From NCBI RefSeq assembly GCF_964036645.1, contig NZ_OZ038525.1, positions 2,626,501-2,690,500 of the forward strand: 64,000 bases of DNA. The letters are read 5' to 3'. This document shows positions 55,301-64,000 of the stretch, one piece after another. The stretch is from Tenacibaculum sp. 190524A02b (GTDB taxonomy: Bacteria > Bacteroidota > Bacteroidia > Flavobacteriales > Flavobacteriaceae). A model generated the notes under the pieces. That model made no database searches and was not told where the DNA came from. It was given only the letters and a program-made list of their open reading frames with translations. Within the stretch, counting starts at the first letter, position 1. Each line of letters begins with the position of its first letter. A program made the translations under genes and the position numbers.

Positions 55301-58084
55301 GGTAACAGTACTAATGAACTATATGCTTGGTTCGACTGGAATCAAGATAAAGATTTTAATGATTCTGGAGAAAGAGTTCAGGTTACTTTAAACAATAATG
55401 GAGATGGAGAAATTAACATAAATGTTCCAACCAATGCCAGATTAGGTGGTTCTGGACTTCGCCTGAGAGTTTCTAGAAGCAACAACAATAACCCATGTGG
55501 AACTTCAGGTACTGGCGAAGTAGAAGATTATGGTATCTTTATTTCCAATGAAGATATTCCATCTTGTGATGATGGTATTAAAAATGGCGATGAAGAAAAA
55601 ATTGACTGTGGTGGTTCATGTAAACCTTGTCAGGTATACACTGAAATATGTGATGCACAAACCAACCAAAGTAGCCTACAAATAACTAATGTTAAATTTG
55701 GAACTATCAACAATACAAGCACTCATAGTCCTTATAATAATTTTACTTCGCAAAAAACAAACCTACAAAAAGGACAAGCAACTACATTAACGGTTACGCT
55801 TAATAACAATTGGGATCCAAACCAGGTTATTGTTTGGATTGACTGGTATAATGATAATGATTTTTTAAACACTGAAGATGTTGTTTTGCAAAAATCTGGT
55901 AAAGGTCCATACACAGCAAGTGTAATTCCACCTGCCAATGCTGTAGTAAATACTAATTTAAGAATGAGAGTCAGAGCAGGCTACACAAACCCTCCTAAAC
56001 CATGTGGCACAGACACCTACATAGGAGAGGTAGAGGATTACACTATTACTGTAGGAGGCGCGGCACCTGATGACACCCAAGCTCCTTCCGCTCCCACTAA
56101 TTTAGTTGTCACTAACATAGCACAAACATCACTTACATTAAATTGGAGTGCTTCAACTGACAACATAGGGGTTACTGGATATGATGTATATCAAGGCAGT
56201 ACAAGAATTGCTACCACAAATACAACATCATACAATGTAAATGGATTAACTGCAAATACATCTTATACCTTCTTCATAAGAGCTAAAGATGCAGCTGGAA
56301 ATACCTCAACCCCAAGTAGCACTGTGAATGCAACTACTACTTCCTCTTCAGACAATCAAGCTCCTAGTGCTCCTTCTAATTTAAGAACTTCAAATATTAC
56401 TGAAACTTCTTTAACATTAAACTGGAATGCTTCTACAGACAATGTGGGCGTAACTGGATATGAAGTCTACCAAGGAAGCAGTAGATTAACAACCATCAAT
56501 GCTACCACATATAATGTAACCGGACTTTCCGCAAACACTAGTTATACATTCTCTGTAAGAGCTAAGGACGCAGCAGGAAATACATCTGCTGCTAGTAATA
56601 CTGTAAATGCCACTACAAATGGCGGAGATACTACTCCTACTTATTGTACTGCATCTACAACTCAGAGTACTTTATACATTAGTAAAGTTGAATTTGGTAG
56701 TATTAATAATAGCACTTCACATTCTCCATATTCAAATCACACAAATATTTCCACTAACTTACCCAATGGACAAGCAACAACATTAACAGTTACTTTAAAC
56801 AACAATCATTGGACTTTTAATGCTGTAGGCGTTTGGATAGATTGGAACAACAATGGAGATTTTACAGATACAGGTGAAAAAGTATATTCAAGATTTGCTG
56901 CTGGTCCGTATTCCGTAAGCATAACACCTCCTAATGGAGCTGTAACCAATAAACAATTACGTATGAGAGTAAGAGCTGGTTATGGAACTGAAACTAAAAT
57001 TACTCCATGTGGAAATGACACTTACCTTGGAGAGGTGGAAGATTATACTGTAACAGTCCAAGGTTCAACAGACACACAAGCCCCTTCTACCCCTTCTGGT
57101 TTAACGGCTTCTAATATTTCACAAACTTCTCTAAATTTAAACTGGAATGCATCTACTGATAATGTAGGAGTAACTAGTTACAGGGTCTTTAGAAATAACT
57201 CTGAAATAGGAACCACAAGCTCACCATCATTCAATGTTACTGGGTTAACCGCTAACACCAGTTATAGTTTTGTTGTTAGCGCACTTGATCAAGCAGGAAA
57301 TCAATCTGCTTTAAGTAATACCATTAATGTTACCACCACTGGAAACACTAATCCTAATGATGGAACTGTAGTATATGTAAATATGAACGATGTAACCGTA
57401 AGTTCTTCTTCAACTTGGTCTCCATTCCAACTAGAAACCGGAGATCAAAGATATTTTGGACCGTGGTACTCTGGAGGAGCAATCCGCCTTGTTAATTATG
57501 AAAAAAATGTAATATCTGAAGGAAATTCTAACAATGTTTCTTTTATAACAGACGGTATAACCGTAGGGGCATCTAGTAATTTTAGAAGTGAAACAGGCTC
57601 TTTTATTATTAGTTCTAGTACATATACTAATTGGCGTGATAAATCTGGTTATATTGGTTTTAGTTTTAAAATTGGAGGTAACACACATTATGGTTGGTTA
57701 TACGCTACAGTTTCTAACAATGGTAACTCTATTACTTTTAAAGATTATGCTTATAATAGTAAGGCAGGAGAAAGTTTGGTTACCAAAAGACCTTCTTCTA
57801 CTTCTGCTAAAACACTTAATACAGAGAAAGTTTCTTTAAATACTATTCAACTATTTCCTAATCCTTTTAAAGAAAATATCACAATTGACGTTTCTTCTAT
57901 AGGTAATACTGAATTCAGTATAAGTGTTTATGATGTTTTAGGTAAAGAATTACTACATAAAAAGTATACAAAAAACCCTAATACAATTCTGATTGGTGAA
58001 GAAATAGAAATTTCTGGCAGTTATTTTATAAAGGTTAAGACCACTGAAAAATCTGAAATATTCAATATTATTAAATTAAAATAA
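52373..58084 (+). CDS. Secreted M43 (pappalysin/cytophagalysin-type) zinc metalloprotease with GEVED and FN3 repeats, T9SS substrate
   Basis: 1903 aa. A signal peptide (ILVFSCLTITAQ) and a short propeptide precede the M43 domain, which starts near YIIPVVFHVYG and carries HEFGHWLGLHH at about residues 232-242, followed by the M43-type loop with cysteines (GGCVQGDDKGD). A long beta-rich region (about 330-915) is followed by GEVED (about 922-1060), a CDDGIKNGDEEKIDCGG linker (1064), GEVED (1092-1227), two FN3 (1233-1416), GEVED (1423-1563), FN3 (1565-1657), a C-terminal domain, and a type A T9SS sorting domain (FPNPFKENITIDVSS to IIKLK). Likely an exported gelatinase-like degradative enzyme. Confidence 0.9.
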   Translation: MKTIRYYISVLCILVFSCLTITAQEQHCSFDQTQKEYYDIYPESLDKLRKFERKSKERQKALLKNGYNQKATKYIIPVVFHVYGKEWPITGGQNVDVTEEQVTKALKAINENFKGFNDAVDPSFANLEGGMDIEFKLAQIDPDGNTTNGIIFHETKEGFGLNGTNDAEIAKYAWDNYKYMNVHIQLIIKSGSKVQSGIAWFPDKRMSDEGLARVVHNGRYILYSPPASSLTHEFGHWLGLHHTFNGGCVQGDDKGDLVGDTPPTTAGLASEAGGRSCKTGVRNCFNQLINHQNHMDYNPCESMFTKGQVARMTSFLDHEARKPIWQDNNLTATGTKTDLGPRVLFNYQDWQDSDIDKSLTFLEDFANNGRIQNKKRIKAVGGARFATTGNLQLGTHFTATGVPSGLTPVINVTDTNNAIVSFTGNASNHIESNSTTVRITFLNPAISGGTSSLYSNSGTFKINFLDPYKVHYEVYSPFMHMGYSASNIVGEIHSKFNSLVIGGQLRTKLRVYDGNILTLDNFSQGFEVLCNSNSNNIKYNGENSSISSSSSGTWVKKATIVTASPPVLSSANYTTWRNRTGYIGIRMLTPTNTYVYGWLRAMVSSNGEEGSVTNLALNPDPGKSITSRFERPHLIYSYDRFLEKTTNDNTIENEITVNLNSTTFTKTGALERGKHFTIENVPAGLLLKVTAVNATQARLKMEGVMDGVSNRSDWLAVRDINFKFLNGAFSSGGENVEMKEFSFSIEKVGKSFTGTNITRPTFNIGATQPTGQFTLLSAYSNVSFSSDSYQLQEYPKSNSSNKYPGVKLITWRKDAVANSNYELTPISKGTIIGPNSSWKNGREYHQGRGQHMIDSDSYRAWRGRTAYYGLRIRRSGRMHYGWAKMRVSSNGTQVTVEEYGLNGTPNASIRAGELTSDDVREYCNAGSTFGPDHISRITFSNIDNSSSRGTNGYDNQTDFVVKLTRGKSYTLKVNTTGNSTNELYAWFDWNQDKDFNDSGERVQVTLNNNGDGEININVPTNARLGGSGLRLRVSRSNNNNPCGTSGTGEVEDYGIFISNEDIPSCDDGIKNGDEEKIDCGGSCKPCQVYTEICDAQTNQSSLQITNVKFGTINNTSTHSPYNNFTSQKTNLQKGQATTLTVTLNNNWDPNQVIVWIDWYNDNDFLNTEDVVLQKSGKGPYTASVIPPANAVVNTNLRMRVRAGYTNPPKPCGTDTYIGEVEDYTITVGGAAPDDTQAPSAPTNLVVTNIAQTSLTLNWSASTDNIGVTGYDVYQGSTRIATTNTTSYNVNGLTANTSYTFFIRAKDAAGNTSTPSSTVNATTTSSSDNQAPSAPSNLRTSNITETSLTLNWNASTDNVGVTGYEVYQGSSRLTTINATTYNVTGLSANTSYTFSVRAKDAAGNTSAASNTVNATTNGGDTTPTYCTASTTQSTLYISKVEFGSINNSTSHSPYSNHTNISTNLPNGQATTLTVTLNNNHWTFNAVGVWIDWNNNGDFTDTGEKVYSRFAAGPYSVSITPPNGAVTNKQLRMRVRAGYGTETKITPCGNDTYLGEVEDYTVTVQGSTDTQAPSTPSGLTASNISQTSLNLNWNASTDNVGVTSYRVFRNNSEIGTTSSPSFNVTGLTANTSYSFVVSALDQAGNQSALSNTINVTTTGNTNPNDGTVVYVNMNDVTVSSSSTWSPFQLETGDQRYFGPWYSGGAIRLVNYEKNVISEGNSNNVSFITDGITVGASSNFRSETGSFIISSSTYTNWRDKSGYIGFSFKIGGNTHYGWLYATVSNNGNSITFKDYAYNSKAGESLVTKRPSSTSAKTLNTEKVSLNTIQLFPNPFKENITIDVSSIGNTEFSISVYDVLGKELLHKKYTKNPNTILIGEEIEISGSYFIKVKTTEKSEIFNIIKLK
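57070..57344 (+). repeat. FN3 module DNA repeat, copy 2
   Basis: 275 nt encoding the last FN3 module of the second protease. It aligns without gaps to 49301-49575 in the first protease gene, 7.8 kb away, same strand. Confidence 0.75.
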
Positions 58085-58104
58085 TCAATCTACAAACTAG
58101 CTAA

Positions 58105-58138
58105 ACAAAAATCCCGAGTAGAAGCTCGGGGTTTTTGT
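58105..58138. terminator. Bidirectional terminator
   Basis: ACAAAAATCCCGAG (58105-58118) pairs with CTCGGGGTTTTTGT (58125-58138) around a 6-nt loop. It is shared by the protease gene (plus) and the convergent DUF6952 gene, whose stop codon it touches. Confidence 0.88.
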
Positions 58139-58395
58139 TATTTATCGATAGATCCTAAAACACGTTGCATAAAATTATTTAACGCTTCTTTTTTAGGAAC
58201 TCCTTCTTTTACCATTTTAGACACCTCAATAGCTCCGTACATGTTAGAAATTAACTCTCCTATAACATCAAGTTCTTCATCTTTTAAAGAAGGAACTTCC
58301 GTTAAAGCTTCTAAAGTTTCAATAGTCTCTAAAACATAGTCTTGATCATTTTCTTCTATAAAAGAAGTTAAATGCTTTATTACTGGTAATTTCAT
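58138..58395 (-). CDS. DUF6952 family protein
   Basis: 85 aa, acidic and helical, with no membrane segment or cysteine (MKLPVIKHLTSFIEENDQDYVLETIETLEALTEV). In flavobacteria this small family regularly follows a peroxiredoxin and a thioredoxin gene, exactly as here (2 nt after the thioredoxin stop). The biochemical role is unknown; the context suggests peroxide defence. Confidence 0.8.
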   Translation of the reverse strand: MKLPVIKHLTSFIEENDQDYVLETIETLEALTEVPSLKDEELDVIGELISNMYGAIEVSKMVKEGVPKKEALNNFMQRVLGSIDK

Positions 58396-58397
58396 AT

Positions 58398-58706
58398 TTA
58401 TACTACTTCGTTTACCAATTCTTTTAATACATCAAACTTATTAGTCTGTACCTGATTCACAAATTTTCCATCAACAAACGTAGCAAAGGTTGGCAAATTA
58501 TCAACATTAGCTAACTTTCTACTTTCAGGATACTTTTCTGCATCTGCTATTACAAACGCTACTCCTTCTTTTTCAGTTGCCAATTTTTTAAATTTTGGTT
58601 TCATAATCCTACAATTACCACACCACCCTGCTGAATATTGAACCACTACAGTTCCGTTATCTGAAACAATTTGTTCTAAATTGTCTTGATTTAATTCTTG
58701 TACCAT
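58398..58706 (-). CDS. Thioredoxin family protein
   Basis: 102 aa, one thioredoxin domain with no export signal. The active site is GWCGNC (Cys29, Cys32) and the cis-proline segment is NLPTFATFVDG. The CGNC rather than CGPC active site is typical of this operon-linked type, which probably reduces the neighbouring peroxiredoxin. It lies 105 nt downstream of the peroxiredoxin gene and 2 nt before DUF6952. Confidence 0.88.
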   Translation of the reverse strand: MVQELNQDNLEQIVSDNGTVVVQYSAGWCGNCRIMKPKFKKLATEKEGVAFVIADAEKYPESRKLANVDNLPTFATFVDGKFVNQVQTNKFDVLKELVNEVV

Positions 58707-58811
58707 AATTAAATTTATTTTTTAGTGTAAAACACAAAAAGACATGCTTTTAACAAGCATTAGTTGAAGAAAATTCGTGCTTAGTAAAAACTAAACACGA
58801 ATTAGTTTTAT

Positions 58812-59459
58812 TTAGTTTACAGAAGCTGCTAAGTACTCAGCTGTAGCTTTTGCATTTGGTTGCATTGCTGCCTTACCTTCTTCCCAGTTTGCAGGACAAA
58901 CTTCTCCTTTTTCTTGAACATGTGTATACGCATCAATTAAACGTAAGTACTCATTTACGTTACGTCCAATAGGCATATGGTTAACACCTTCATGTACAAC
59001 TGTACCTTCTTCATCAATAATATATGTAGCTCTATACGTTACATTATCTCCTTCTACTTGAACAGTACCTGTTGCCTCATCATACGTTTCATTAGCAATA
59101 TCTAAAATTCCTAAAATTGAAGATAAGTTACGGTTACTGTCTGCTAATAAAGGATAGGTAATTCCTTCAATACCTCCGTTATCTTTAGATTGGTTTAACC
59201 AAGCAAAGTGTACCTCTGGAGTATCACATGAAGCACCAATTACAATAGTATTTCTTTTTTCAAACTCTGGTAAAGCTTCTTGAAAAGCATGTAATTCTGT
59301 AGGACACACAAAAGTAAAATCTTTTGGGTACCAAAACAAAACTACTTTCTTTTTATTATTTACTGCTTCTTCTAAAACGTTTACTTTGAACGTATCTCCC
59401 ATTTCGTTCATTGCATCAACGTTTAAATTTGGAAATTTCTTACCAACTAATGTAGCCAT
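58812..59459 (-). CDS. 2-Cys peroxiredoxin (AhpC/Prx1 type)
   Basis: Reduces hydrogen peroxide and alkyl hydroperoxides, 215 aa. The peroxidatic Cys52 lies in FTFVCPTE and the resolving Cys (about 188) in KGEVCPANW, with a full C-terminal tail. It probably pairs with the downstream thioredoxin gene for reduction. A putative -7 element (minus strand TATTTTTG, 59507-59514) lies about 50 nt upstream of the start. It is divergent from katG, forming a peroxide-defence block. Confidence 0.93.
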   Translation of the reverse strand: MATLVGKKFPNLNVDAMNEMGDTFKVNVLEEAVNNKKKVVLFWYPKDFTFVCPTELHAFQEALPEFEKRNTIVIGASCDTPEVHFAWLNQSKDNGGIEGITYPLLADSNRNLSSILGILDIANETYDEATGTVQVEGDNVTYRATYIIDEEGTVVHEGVNHMPIGRNVNEYLRLIDAYTHVQEKGEVCPANWEEGKAAMQPNAKATAEYLAASVN

Positions 59460-61952
<2,493 letters not shown>

Positions 61953-61976
61953 AAAGCCTTAAAACTTAAAAATAAC

Positions 61977-62003
61977 AAGGGAGCTTTTCAGCTCCCTTTG
62001 TTT
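61977..62003. terminator. Terminator after katG
   Basis: AAGGGAGCT (61977-61985) pairs with AGCTCCCTT (61990-61998), followed by TGTTT. It may also serve the convergent beta-barrel gene. Confidence 0.75.
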
Positions 62004-62009
62004 ATTATA

Positions 62010-62795
62010 TTAATTAAAGTTTATTCCAAAACTAATCCCCAATACACTAGTATTAGTATCATAATTATATTCTGACTCTGTTAAAATAGCCCCTTTATTA
62101 ACACCTCCAAAAGATTGCTGATAATTTACATCTATGGTTAATTGAAAATCTTCTTGTTCATAATGCACAAAAGAAACCCCTAAAATCATATTTGGCACAA
62201 ACGATTTCCCATGATCAAATTCCCTTTCTCTAAAGTCTTCATTAACCTCAACAAAAGGACCAGAACTTCCTCCATGAGAAGCATAATAATTGCTTTTTAT
62301 ATCTGACTTTGTTAAAAAACCTGCTGAAAAACCTACATTAAAATGAATTGGCTTATAGTCAAAATCTGGGTCTTTAAATAATTTTCTCAAATTAACTCCC
62401 AATACCACTGGAATATCTACATAATCCAATCGATACCTTGTTTTATGATAGGCACCCTCTGAGCCTCCTCCTGTATTAATAATTAATACGTTATTATTTT
62501 TTCGCCTGTATTCTGTACCTCTTCCTTGGTAACTTATTCCAGACTGTAAACGTAAGTAATCATTAACTCTGTAATACACCTTAGCATTCAAATTCATTCC
62601 TAGTCTAAAGTAACTATTGTAATCTAATGCTTTGTTATTACCCAATTCTCCTATTGGACTTCCTAAAAAACCGAGGTTAACACCTCCACTTAAACCAAAT
62701 GAAATTTTGTTCTTGTTCTTTTCTTCCTGTTCTTGGGCAAATCCCCCCAAATTAAATAGCGTTAACACCACTATTAAAATTGCTTTTCTTATCAT
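62010..62795 (-). CDS. Outer-membrane beta-barrel protein (PorT/OmpW-like porin family)
   Basis: 261 aa from ATG 62795, with a clear signal peptide (MIRKAILIVVLTLFNLGGFAQ). The longer frame from 62834 would place extra charged residues before the signal. The mature protein is an eight-strand-type barrel with alternating residues (KISFGLSGGVNLGFLG, LRLQSGISYQGRGTEYR, VLGISFGINFN at the end). NCBI-type PorT-family labels are often given to such proteins, but there is no evidence that it is the T9SS component PorT. Confidence 0.75.
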   Translation of the reverse strand: MIRKAILIVVLTLFNLGGFAQEQEEKNKNKISFGLSGGVNLGFLGSPIGELGNNKALDYNSYFRLGMNLNAKVYYRVNDYLRLQSGISYQGRGTEYRRKNNNVLIINTGGGSEGAYHKTRYRLDYVDIPVVLGVNLRKLFKDPDFDYKPIHFNVGFSAGFLTKSDIKSNYYASHGGSSGPFVEVNEDFREREFDHGKSFVPNMILGVSFVHYEQEDFQLTIDVNYQQSFGGVNKGAILTESEYNYDTNTSVLGISFGINFN

Positions 62796-62903
62796 TTTTA
62801 AAAAAATTTCGCCAAAAATAGTCCTACTCAACATTCCTTACAAACTTTTGTGGGACTATTCACTAAAGTGGGTCATTTTATTATTTTAATTTTCAATAAA
62901 TCT

Positions 62904-62973
62904 CGTCACGTACTACAGCGAAAAACACTTTAAAAAAAATAAATACCGTCTCGTACCACTGCGACAACACTTT
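62904..62973. repeat. Imperfect direct repeat pair
   Basis: CGTCACGTACTACAGCG (62904-62920) and CGTCTCGTACCACTGCG (62947-62963), each followed by AACACTTT, are two closely similar copies 43 nt apart in a gene-free interval (62835-63070). The second copy is followed by ACACT/AGTGT pairing. They look like copies of a dispersed intergenic repeat. Confidence 0.5.
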
Positions 62974-63013
62974 TTATGAGTGTATTTGAGACTATCCATT
63001 AAATATATTTCAT

Positions 63014-63045
63014 AAAAAAAGCGTTGATTACAATATCAACACTTT
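63014..63045 (-). terminator. Terminator of the sigma-54 regulator gene
   Basis: On the plus strand AAAGCGTTGAT (63018-63028) faces ATCAACACTTT (63035-63045), with one G-T wobble; on the minus strand the stem is followed by a T-run (63014-63020). Confidence 0.75.
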
Positions 63046-63070
63046 TGATTCTTAATTTTTTAAACGATTA

Positions 63071-64000
63071 CTATTTACTAGCAAAAAGTTTTACATCATT
63101 TTCTGAAACTGTTTTCTCTCCTAATATTATTAAGCGTTCAACCACATTTCTTAACTCTCTAATATTTCCAGTCCAATCGTATTCTTGTAAAAGCTTTACT
63201 GCTTCTTTTGAAAATTCTTTTTTCACCATTCCTTGTTCAGTTGCTATTTTGTTTGAAAAGAAATCTACCAATAGTGGTATATCATCTCTCCTATCATTTA
63301 AAGCAGGAACTTTAATTAAAATTACAGCCAAACGATGATATAAATCTTCTCTAAATCGCCCCTCAGCTATCTCTTTCTTTAAATCTTTATTAGTAGCTGC
63401 AACAACACGTACATTTACTTTGATATCTTTATCAGAACCTACGCGTTGAATCTTATTTTCTTGCAAAGCTCTTAAAACTTTGGCTTGTGCAGAAAGACTC
63501 ATGTCTCCTATTTCATCTAAAAAAACCGTTCCTCCATTAGCAGCCTCAAACTTTCCTGCCCTGTCTTTATTTGCTCCAGTAAAACTCCCTTTCACATGAC
63601 CAAACAGTTCACTTTCTATTAGCTCTGAAGGAATAGCCGCACAGTTTACCTCAATCATAGGTGCTTTTGAGCGATCTGATTTTTCATGCAACCAGTGCGC
63701 TACTAATTCTTTTCCTGTACCATTGGGACCAGTAATTAACACACGAGCTTCTGTTGCCGCTACTTTTTCTATGATTTCTTTAATATGAGTAATGGCTTCA
63801 CTTTCTCCAATCATCTCATAATTCTTACTTACCTTTTTCTTCAAACGCTTGTTTTCTACTACTAACTCCTTTTTATCTAGAGCATTTCTAACAGTATTCA
63901 ACAAACGGTTTAAGTCTGGCGGTTTTGATATATAATCAAAAGCCCCTAAACGCATAGTATTAACAGCTGTATCTAAATCGCCATGACCAGAAATCATTAC
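63071..64000 (-). CDS. Sigma-54-dependent response regulator (3' part, runs off the right edge)
   Basis: 310 codons are visible; the start lies beyond the window. The end of a receiver domain (MISGHGDLDTAVNTMRLGAFDYISKP, with the conserved Lys) leads through a linker helix to a complete AAA+ activator domain: Walker A GPNGTGKE, the sigma-54-contacting loop GSFTGA, Walker B GGTVFLDEIGDM, and the arginine-finger region FREDLYHRLAV. The protein ends directly after the AAA+ lid (VSENDVKLFASK) without the Fis-type helix-turn-helix common in NtrC proteins, so it may act without specific DNA binding or with a partner. A histidine kinase is expected nearby but is not in view. Confidence 0.93.
   Translation of the reverse strand, partial: VMISGHGDLDTAVNTMRLGAFDYISKPPDLNRLLNTVRNALDKKELVVENKRLKKKVSKNYEMIGESEAITHIKEIIEKVAATEARVLITGPNGTGKELVAHWLHEKSDRSKAPMIEVNCAAIPSELIESELFGHVKGSFTGANKDRAGKFEAANGGTVFLDEIGDMSLSAQAKVLRALQENKIQRVGSDKDIKVNVRVVAATNKDLKKEIAEGRFREDLYHRLAVILIKVPALNDRRDDIPLLVDFFSNKIATEQGMVKKEFSKEAVKLLQEYDWTGNIRELRNVVERLIILGEKTVSENDVKLFASK

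Noticed and set aside
62010..62795. T9SS component PorT
   Set aside because: Only general beta-barrel features are seen; no other T9SS machinery gene is nearby, and the PorT-family label is widely applied to unrelated barrels.

Overview
The window reads as chromosome of a marine-type member of Flavobacteriaceae (Bacteroidota), probably near Tenacibaculum or Polaribacter; the genus is a guess. Reasons: very A+T-rich DNA with A-rich rather than Shine-Dalgarno initiation regions, TAnnTTTG-type -7 promoter elements, type IX secretion (T9SS) C-terminal sorting domains, the Bacteroidota gene order tRNA-tuf-tRNA-secE-nusG-rplKAJL-rpoBC, and typical flavobacterial families (DUF2851, DUF6952, carboxypeptidase-regulatory TonB receptors, an E1 alpha/beta fusion).

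Layout. 1-12.6 kb, mostly minus strand: core expression block (rpoC partial, rpoB, rplL, rplJ, rplA, rplK, nusG, secE, tRNA-Trp, tuf, four more tRNAs, hpf, xerC, rpsU). 12.7-15.8 kb: Crp/Fnr-like regulator and TonB-dependent receptor. 15.8-21.8 kb, minus: acyl-CoA dehydrogenase, helix-hairpin-helix protein, Na+/alanine symporter, and an overlapping trio of K+ channel, PspC protein and methyltransferase. 21.8-24.7 kb: uvrA. 24.8-34.0 kb: accessory locus (below). 34.1-45 kb: 2OG-Fe(II) oxygenase, LOG-family protein, an M1-peptidase-like protein without its zinc motif, E1 2-oxoacid dehydrogenase fusion, SH3 lipoprotein, DUF2851, redoxin, nitroreductase. 45.4-58.1 kb: two giant secreted metalloproteases with GEVED, FN3 and T9SS domains, flanking a Na+/solute symporter. 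58.1-62 kb: oxidative-stress block (DUF6952, thioredoxin, peroxiredoxin, divergent katG). 62-64 kb: outer-membrane beta-barrel protein and a sigma-54 response regulator cut by the window end.

The accessory locus is the most interesting part. It holds eight short genes (three found by reading below the usual ORF size cut-off) for peptides with one shared double-glycine-type leader and divergent cores. Every core has exactly four cysteines and every leader has none. Four of the eight are preceded, 25-30 nt before the start codon, by a repeated element that folds as a compact H-type pseudoknot with compensatory changes; in three copies a small hairpin with an invariant TCGCG loop abuts it. The peptides surround an ECF-like sigma factor with a TPR/membrane putative anti-sigma protein, and a divergent lipoprotein plus exported CHAT protease. 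The locus also has a thioredoxin-like protein that appears to have lost its VKOR core and one CxxC cysteine, and a decayed IS982-type transposase. No C39 peptidase/ABC exporter lies in the window, so maturation and export would depend on genes elsewhere.
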